DNA of 18,757 nt from Fusobacteriaceae bacterium. Lineage in GTDB: Bacteria > Fusobacteriota > Fusobacteriia > Fusobacteriales > Fusobacteriaceae. The notes beneath the pieces are model-generated. The model saw only the letters and a list, made by a program, of their open reading frames with translations, ran no database searches and was not told the DNA's origin. This document shows, piece by piece, positions 14,449 to 18,757 of the stretch (position 1 is the first letter of the stretch; every line of letters starts with the position of its first letter). Made by a program: the position numbers and the translations under genes. The stretch lies in the NCBI GenBank assembly GCA_900764925.1, contig CAAFPW010000082.1, positions 1 to 18,757 of the forward strand, given 5' to 3'.

Positions 14449-15529
14449 ATTTTCCTCCTTCATCATACAATCTCTCCAATAGAGCTAGAGCTAAAATAGA
14501 TTCAATAACCACCACAGCTCTAGGCACTATACAAGGATCATGTCTTCCCTCTATTACTAAATCACAATTCTCCATTTTTTTTACATTGATTGTATTCTGT
14601 TTCTTTGAAATAGAAGGTGTTGGTTTTATTGCCACTTTAAAACTTATAGGCATACCATTTGAAATCCCACCAAGTATTCCCCCATTATTATTGTTTGTGG
14701 TTTTTACTATATGGTTATCTAAGTAGTATTCATCATTAGCTTCGCTTCCCAACATCTCTGTTATGCTAAAACCTTTTCCAAACTCTATTCCTTTAACCGC
14801 TGGAATAGAAAAAGCAAGATGTGCTATGGTACTCTCTAAAGAATCAAAAAACGGCTCTCCAATACCAGCTGGTACTCCAATAGCATAGCACTCTATCACT
14901 CCCCCTAAGGAATCTTGATTCATTCTAGCTACTTCTATTCTTTCCTTTATCTCTATGATCTTTTTATCATCTAATATTGCCATCTCTTTTTTTGAAATCT
15001 CTTCAAATACCTCATTGGTTAGCTCTGCAAGATCCTCTACCTCAATATCCTTTATACTTTTTATCTGTGCTCCAATATAGATATTTTTTTTAGCTAATAT
15101 CTCCCTTGCAATAGAACCAGCAAAGACTATTGGTGCTGTAATTCTTCCAGAAAAGTGTCCTCCACCTCTCACATCATTATACCCATGATATTTTATGTAA
15201 GCTGGATAATCACTATGACCAGGTCTCATTACCTCTTTTAATTTAGAATAATCTTTAGATTTTTTATCCTCATTTTTTATTATTCCACAGATTGGTGCTC
15301 CTGTAGTTTTTCCCTCATATATCCCGCTTAAAATCTCTACTCCATCTTTTTCTTTTCTTTGAGTTGAAAAAGCTGATCTTCCTGGAGCTCTTCTCTCCAT
15401 ATGCCTCTCTATCTTATCTAAATCTATCTCTACACCAGCAGGTAATCCATCAATATTTATTCCAATAGCACTTCCATGAGACTCCCCAAATATAGATAAC
15501 CTTATATTTCGTCCCCAATTTGCTCCCAT
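14441..15529 (-). CDS. aroC: Chorismate synthase
   Basis: Converts 5-enolpyruvylshikimate-3-phosphate to chorismate using reduced FMN. The 362-aa protein has the expected signatures: IFGESHGSAIG near the N terminus, RAPGRSAFSTQRKE (48-61), MRPGHSDYPAYIKYHG, the DVRGGGHFSGRITA segment, and GILGGISNGMPI in the C-terminal third. It is the first gene of the aroC-aroE-aroQ run. An AAAGGAG ribosome binding site precedes the ATG. Upstream it is divergent from the LA_2272-type gene across a 158-base promoter region. Other pathway genes (aroB, aroA, aroK, aroF/G) are not in the window. Confidence 0.97.
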   Translation of the reverse strand: MGANWGRNIRLSIFGESHGSAIGINIDGLPAGVEIDLDKIERHMERRAPGRSAFSTQRKEKDGVEILSGIYEGKTTGAPICGIIKNEDKKSKDYSKLKEVMRPGHSDYPAYIKYHGYNDVRGGGHFSGRITAPIVFAGSIAREILAKKNIYIGAQIKSIKDIEVEDLAELTNEVFEEISKKEMAILDDKKIIEIKERIEVARMNQDSLGGVIECYAIGVPAGIGEPFFDSLESTIAHLAFSIPAVKGIEFGKGFSITEMLGSEANDEYYLDNHIVKTTNNNNGGILGGISNGMPISFKVAIKPTPSISKKQNTINVKKMENCDLVIEGRHDPCIVPRAVVVIESILALALLERLYDEGGKYE

Positions 15530-15561
15530 ATCTCTCTCCTTTCACCTTTAACTCTAATATA

Positions 15562-15567
15562 ATTATA
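15562..15567 (-). promoter_or_regulatory. Probable extended -10 promoter of aroC
   Basis: The minus strand carries TATAAT (15567-15562) preceded by TGG, an extended -10 (TGN-TATAAT). The -35 position 17 bases upstream reads CTAACT, a poor match, which the extended -10 could offset. It lies about 35 bases before the aroC ATG. Confidence 0.5.
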
Positions 15568-15687
15568 CCATATATTTCAATTTTAGTTAGGAAAAATATA
15601 TACTATATCTTGTAAAGTTTTTTGTATCTTTTATTACAAAAATATGTTAAAATATATTACATTTTTATTTTACGGAGGGAACAATAA

Positions 15688-16266
15688 ATGAAATTAAAAA
15701 CTTTATTAGCAGGAGTAGCTTTAATATCTTCTATCTCCTTTGCTTCAACTCAAGGGGCACAATTTTCTGTTTTACCAGGAGTACAATTTGGTGCTACTAA
15801 AGCTGATTCTATTGATGGATTTAGTTTTAACCTACTTGGTGCTGAAAACCAAAATGTTTCTGGTTTCGATCTTTCATTTATAGGTTATAGAAAAGTTAAT
15901 GGTAATTTTAGTGGACTTCATCTTTCTCTTTTCCTAGAAGCTTTTAGAGTAGATGGAGATATGAAAGGAGTATCTCTTTCTCTTTGGAATGACATAAAGG
16001 GAAATGTTAATGGTGGAAACTTAGGACTTGTAAATACAGTTGGTGGAGATGCTACTTTCCAACTAGGTGGAGTTAATATTGTAAATCAAGAAGCTATGGT
16101 ACAACTAGGTTTTATAAACTATGCTCAACAAGTTGGTGGACTTCAATTTGGACTAATAAATGCTACTAAAAAACTTGAGGGATTACAAGTGGGATTAGTA
16201 AACTATGCTGAAAATGGTGTATTCCCTGTTCTACCTATTGTAAACTTTAGAAAGACGTTATTCTAA
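15688..16266 (+). CDS. Exported repeat protein, LA_2272 surface-repeat type
   Basis: A 192-aa protein with a clear signal peptide: KLK, then a hydrophobic core, with probable cleavage after Ala19 (SISFA|STQ). The mature part is about nine imperfect repeats of 13-18 residues with the theme G-x-x-hydrophobic-x-(G/S)-hydrophobic-x-N. The early copies are GFDLSFIG and GLHLSLF. The later, more regular ones are VQLGFINYAQQVG, GLQFGLINATKKLE and GLQVGLVNYAENG. It ends in Phe (NFRKTLF), as many outer-membrane beta proteins do. This fits the LA_2272 family of surface repeat proteins, whose function I do not know. A GGAGGGA ribosome binding site precedes the ATG. It stands alone, divergent from aroC and convergent with the ftsW-like gene. 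Confidence 0.75.
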   Translation: MKLKTLLAGVALISSISFASTQGAQFSVLPGVQFGATKADSIDGFSFNLLGAENQNVSGFDLSFIGYRKVNGNFSGLHLSLFLEAFRVDGDMKGVSLSLWNDIKGNVNGGNLGLVNTVGGDATFQLGGVNIVNQEAMVQLGFINYAQQVGGLQFGLINATKKLEGLQVGLVNYAENGVFPVLPIVNFRKTLF

Positions 16267-16323
16267 GAAATTCCATTATAACCCTAATTTCAATTTTAGA
16301 AATTTACTAGGGAATATAATAAA

Positions 16324-16476
16324 ATTCAAGAACGACGAAGATTGAAAAAAATAAATAGAGCAAGTCAGCGAAAGCAAACGCTAAAAAATACAATAAACCG
16401 AAGGTTTAACCCTTGTATTTTTAGTGAGCTAAGCCATACTTGCTCTTTATTTTTTGAACAAAAGTCATTCTTGAAT
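16324..16476. repeat. Nested inverted-repeat element (MITE-like or terminator-like) between convergent genes
   Basis: Four inverted repeats are nested around one centre. The outer arms are 16324-16336 and 16464-16476 (13 positions, one mismatch). The middle arms are 16346-16365 and 16438-16455 (18 matches with a two-base insertion). The inner arms are 16381-16393 and 16413-16424 (one extra A). The innermost is TAAACC-GAA-GGTTTA (16394-16408). A GCGAAAGC mini-hairpin (16368-16375) lies in the left half. T-rich runs follow the middle stem in both directions, so it could also end both convergent transcripts. No protein is encoded. Mobility is inference only. Confidence 0.65.
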
Positions 16477-16512
16477 TATTTTAATTTATTCTAATTTCTT
16501 AAATTGCACCAA

Positions 16513-17736
16513 CTATCTTTGTCTATTAATATTTACTATTATTCCCAAAGCTGAAAAAATAGTGATTATTGATGTTCCTCCAGAGCTAAAAAATGGCATT
16601 GGAATACCAAACACTGGTAACATTCCTAAAGCTACGTATATATTTATTAAAACTTGAGTTATTAGATATCCTCCAATTCCCAAAGCTAAATATTTCCCAA
16701 AGTAATCTGGAGTTTCCATAGCAGTTCTCTTAATATTATTATATAGCAATAAAAATAGTAACAGAACTAGTATCATTCCAATGAAACCAAACTCTTCTCC
16801 AAAAGTTGCAAGAACAAAGTCCGTATTTGCTTCTGGAAGGTAGTTATATTTTTGTACTCCGTTAGCATATCCAACCCCTAAAACTCCTCCTCTACCAAAA
16901 GCCATTAGTGATTGTGCCACTTGATACCCCATGTCTAAATCATACTCATTTTTTAAGATTCCATTTACATAACTAACAACTCTTCTAAATCTATAACCAT
17001 AGTCTAAGTGATTTCCAATAAACATAACATAGTAAAAAAGCATTCCTACAAATCCAGAAAAGAGGGCACTAATTCCAATGACAAATTTCATATCTATTCT
17101 ACTCACAAATAGCATCACTGTCATTATTGCTAAATAGTGTATAGTTGTTCCCAAGTCCTTTTGAGCAAAAACTAGTAGAGTATATACGAATACAATTCCT
17201 ATTACATTGGCTATTATTCCAGCTGTCTTATATTTATCTTGCTCTCCCTTAGCTAGAAGTTTTGCCATAACTATTATAAATGGTAACTTCATCATCTCAG
17301 AAGGTTGTATACTAAAAGGTCCTATTCTTATCCATCCAATAGCTCCATTTATATAGGGAACAAATTTTCTAAGAGCTGGTATTTTAGAACCAATGACAAC
17401 ACCTAAAAGTGAAATTATGGAGATCAATAGCAATAGATTTATTACTTTCTTTCTCTCATAAATTTTATAATTAATCTTAGATGTTACAACAAATAAAATT
17501 GCCCCTAAGAACATATAAATATAGTGGTTTCTAATAACAGCTATCCCTTTTAAGTAAACTCCTTCTAACTTAACACTGGTCATATTGAGTAAACTTATTA
17601 TCACTAGAAAAATTAATACAGTTACTATACCACCATTTCTTATTCTCTTTCTTGTTTTTATAGCCTCATCTCTATCTAGTCTGTTCAACCTGTTACGTTT
17701 ATGATATAAGTTTTCATTTTCTATTGATACATTCAT
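16513..17736 (-). CDS. SEDS-family peptidoglycan glycosyltransferase (FtsW/RodA type)
   Basis: A 407-aa polytopic membrane protein with about ten hydrophobic segments after a basic 35-residue cytoplasmic tail. SEDS proteins polymerise lipid II into glycan strands with a partner class B PBP. Visible signatures are WIRIGPFSIQPSEMMKLP (135-152), FAQKDLGTT (190-198), the outside-loop motif YLPEANTDFVLATFGEEFG with the predicted catalytic Asp306, and GIPMPFFSSGGTSI (377-390). FtsW and RodA cannot be told apart safely: the LPEANTDF loop fits both, and no partner PBP, mre or dcw genes are adjacent. The ATG is 9 bases after the HAD gene stop, with only a weak ribosome binding site, so the two may be cotranscribed and coupled. 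Confidence 0.9.
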   Translation of the reverse strand: MNVSIENENLYHKRNRLNRLDRDEAIKTRKRIRNGGIVTVLIFLVIISLLNMTSVKLEGVYLKGIAVIRNHYIYMFLGAILFVVTSKINYKIYERKKVINLLLLISIISLLGVVIGSKIPALRKFVPYINGAIGWIRIGPFSIQPSEMMKLPFIIVMAKLLAKGEQDKYKTAGIIANVIGIVFVYTLLVFAQKDLGTTIHYLAIMTVMLFVSRIDMKFVIGISALFSGFVGMLFYYVMFIGNHLDYGYRFRRVVSYVNGILKNEYDLDMGYQVAQSLMAFGRGGVLGVGYANGVQKYNYLPEANTDFVLATFGEEFGFIGMILVLLLFLLLYNNIKRTAMETPDYFGKYLALGIGGYLITQVLINIYVALGMLPVFGIPMPFFSSGGTSIITIFSALGIIVNINRQR

Positions 17737-17745
17737 ATTATCTCA

Positions 17746-18552
17746 TCACACTATCTCCAATAGATGCTCTTCTATATAATTAGCTACTCCATCATCTACA
17801 TTTTTTCCAATTATCTCATTAGTTGGTAGTTTCTCTTTCAATCTTTCTGCAGCATTTCCCATGACTAAACCTTTTCCAACTTCACTTAGCATCTCATAAT
17901 CATTTAACCCATCTCCAAAAGCTATTACCTCTTCTAAAGATATTCCCAATCTCTCCATCACATTTTTTATAGCTTCCCCTTTACATACTTTTGGTGCCAT
18001 AAACTCTAAACACTCTGGTCCAGATAGTGTGATAGAAACTCTATCTCCTAGCTCTTGCTCCACTTCTTTCTCAAATTTTTGAAGTTCTTCAAAATTTTTA
18101 CTTATAAAAAACATCTTTATTATCTTAGAATTTTTTATCTCATCAAAATTTTTTATTGTATAGTAAAATCCACTCTCTTGGTGATAAACTTTGAACTCCT
18201 CTCTCTCTCTTTCTACATACCAATGATTCTCTGTGTATATGTGTCTTGAAATATCATCACTACATTTTTTTGCAAGTAAATAGTCCACAATCTCTCTATC
18301 TATGTTTTTTTCATAGACAACCTCATTACTTTCATTGTGAATTCTTGCACCATTAGAACTGATAAGGTAAGAGTCCAATCCTAATTGTTTTTTTAACTCC
18401 ATCGCATCTAAATGGTGTCTACCTGTAGCTATAAAAATCTTTTTTCCTGTATCTTTTACTTTTTTTATAGTCTCCTTTGTTTTCTCTGAAAATTTATGCT
18501 CTCCATTCAAAAGTGTTCCATCTAAATCACTAACAATTGCTTTGTATCCCAT
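17746..18552 (-). CDS. Cof-type HAD-IIB phosphatase
   Basis: A 268-aa haloacid-dehalogenase hydrolase. Motif I is DLDGT with nucleophile Asp9 and Asp11. Motif II is Thr43 in IATGR, followed by SSNGA (65-69), and the motif III lysine is probably Lys191 (KVCKGEA). Motif IV is FGDGLNDYEML with Asp214 and Asp218. The insert between motifs II and III is the size of a C2b cap, as in Cof/YidA-type sugar-phosphate or cofactor phosphatases. The true substrate cannot be read from sequence. An AAAGGAG ribosome binding site precedes the ATG. It is followed by the ftsW/rodA-like gene after 9 bases and is divergent from tRNA-Pro. Confidence 0.9.
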   Translation of the reverse strand: MGYKAIVSDLDGTLLNGEHKFSEKTKETIKKVKDTGKKIFIATGRHHLDAMELKKQLGLDSYLISSNGARIHNESNEVVYEKNIDREIVDYLLAKKCSDDISRHIYTENHWYVEREREEFKVYHQESGFYYTIKNFDEIKNSKIIKMFFISKNFEELQKFEKEVEQELGDRVSITLSGPECLEFMAPKVCKGEAIKNVMERLGISLEEVIAFGDGLNDYEMLSEVGKGLVMGNAAERLKEKLPTNEIIGKNVDDGVANYIEEHLLEIV

Positions 18553-18592
18553 AGTTAAGTACTCCTTTATTTTTTTATCCTCTTCATGGTAT

Positions 18593-18621
18593 ATAATATC
18601 ATTAAAAACTTTTTTTGAAAA
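18593..18621 (-). promoter_or_regulatory. Possible promoter of the HAD-ftsW/rodA unit
   Basis: On the minus strand TTTTCA (18621-18616) and TATTAT (18598-18593) are 17 bases apart. The -35 is poor (four of six), and the area is so AT-rich that chance matches are likely. It overlaps a 10-bp A/T hairpin (18604-18627). Confidence 0.3.
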
Positions 18622-18637
18622 GTTTTTTATTTTTTTG

Positions 18638-18666
18638 TTGACATATTTTTTATTTTATGATATCAT
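18638..18666 (+). promoter_or_regulatory. Promoter of tRNA-Pro
   Basis: A perfect TTGACA (18638-18643), exactly 17 bases of spacer, and TATCAT (18661-18666). Transcription would start near 18673, about 12 bases before the tRNA. Confidence 0.8.
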
Positions 18667-18684
18667 TATTTTTGTTGATGAGAG

Positions 18685-18757
18685 CGGAATATAGCGCAGT
18701 CCGGTAGCGCATCTGCCTTGGGAGCAGGGGGCCGCAAGTTCGAATCTTGCTATTCCG
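18685..18757 (+). tRNA. tRNA-Pro (anticodon UGG), cut at the window edge
   Basis: Seventy-three bases fold into a standard cloverleaf: acceptor CGGAATA/TATTCCG, D arm GCGC/GCGC, and anticodon stem TCTGC/GCAGG with loop CTTGGGA, so the anticodon is TGG. A 5-base variable loop and a T arm GCAAG-TTCGAAT-CTTGC complete it. The C1-G72 pair is typical of bacterial tRNA-Pro. The discriminator base and any encoded CCA fall just outside the window. Confidence 0.96.

Noticed and set aside
15610..15660. Promoter for the LA_2272-type gene
   Set aside because: Several TTGTAT/TTGTAA and TAAAAT/TATATT pieces occur, but none has a 16-18 base spacing good enough to call.
16324..16476. CRISPR array or attachment site
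   Set aside because: The repeats are inverted and nested around one centre, with no regularly spaced direct repeats and no integrase or cas gene nearby.
18604..18627. A 10-bp hairpin followed by T-rich DNA on the plus strand, before tRNA-Pro
   Set aside because: It looks like a terminator, but no plus-strand gene precedes it (the HAD gene runs the other way), and it contains only two G-C pairs' worth of stability.

Overview
The window is compact, AT-rich bacterial DNA with AGA-biased arginine codons and strong AGGAGG-type ribosome binding sites. The gene families, large clostridial-type PurL, an LA_2272-type surface repeat protein ending in Phe, and the chorismate genes point to a Fusobacterium-like organism (F. 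varium/ulcerans/mortiferum group is my guess). That assignment is inference from gene content and composition, not from a marker gene.

Layout. 1-194 (+): the 3' end of a PEBP/YbhB-type gene, closed by a bidirectional terminator (about 242-289). 292-12781 (-): a nine-gene purine operon transcribed right to left in the order fhs-purL-purE-purC-purF-purM-purN-purH-purD. 12784-13195: a long regulated leader for that operon. 13196-15529 (-): aroC-aroE-aroQ with overlapping ends. 15688-16266 (+): an exported repeat protein. 16324-16476: a nested inverted-repeat element. 16513-18552 (-): a HAD phosphatase followed by an FtsW/RodA-type SEDS protein. 18638-18757 (+): a promoter and a tRNA-Pro(UGG) cut by the window edge just before its discriminator base.

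How the genes work together. Fhs makes 10-formyl-THF, the one-carbon donor used by PurN and PurH. PurF, D, N, L, M, E, C and H cover most of the path from PRPP to IMP. PurB is missing here, and PurK is missing although PurE looks like the class I mutase. AroQ, AroE and AroC are three of the seven shikimate-pathway enzymes.

Most interesting region: the fhs leader (minus strand, about 13126 down to 12784). A consensus promoter is followed by a guanine-class purine riboswitch aptamer, then a hairpin able to hide a strong Shine-Dalgarno. That Shine-Dalgarno serves a previously unlisted 36-codon ORF whose stop codon lies inside the 5' arm of a 21-position intrinsic terminator just before fhs. The 3' strand of aptamer helix P2 is complementary to the anti-Shine-Dalgarno strand. 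The sequence therefore suggests a chain from guanine binding, to leader-peptide translation, to terminator masking, to purine operon expression. The parts are visible; the mechanism is inferred.
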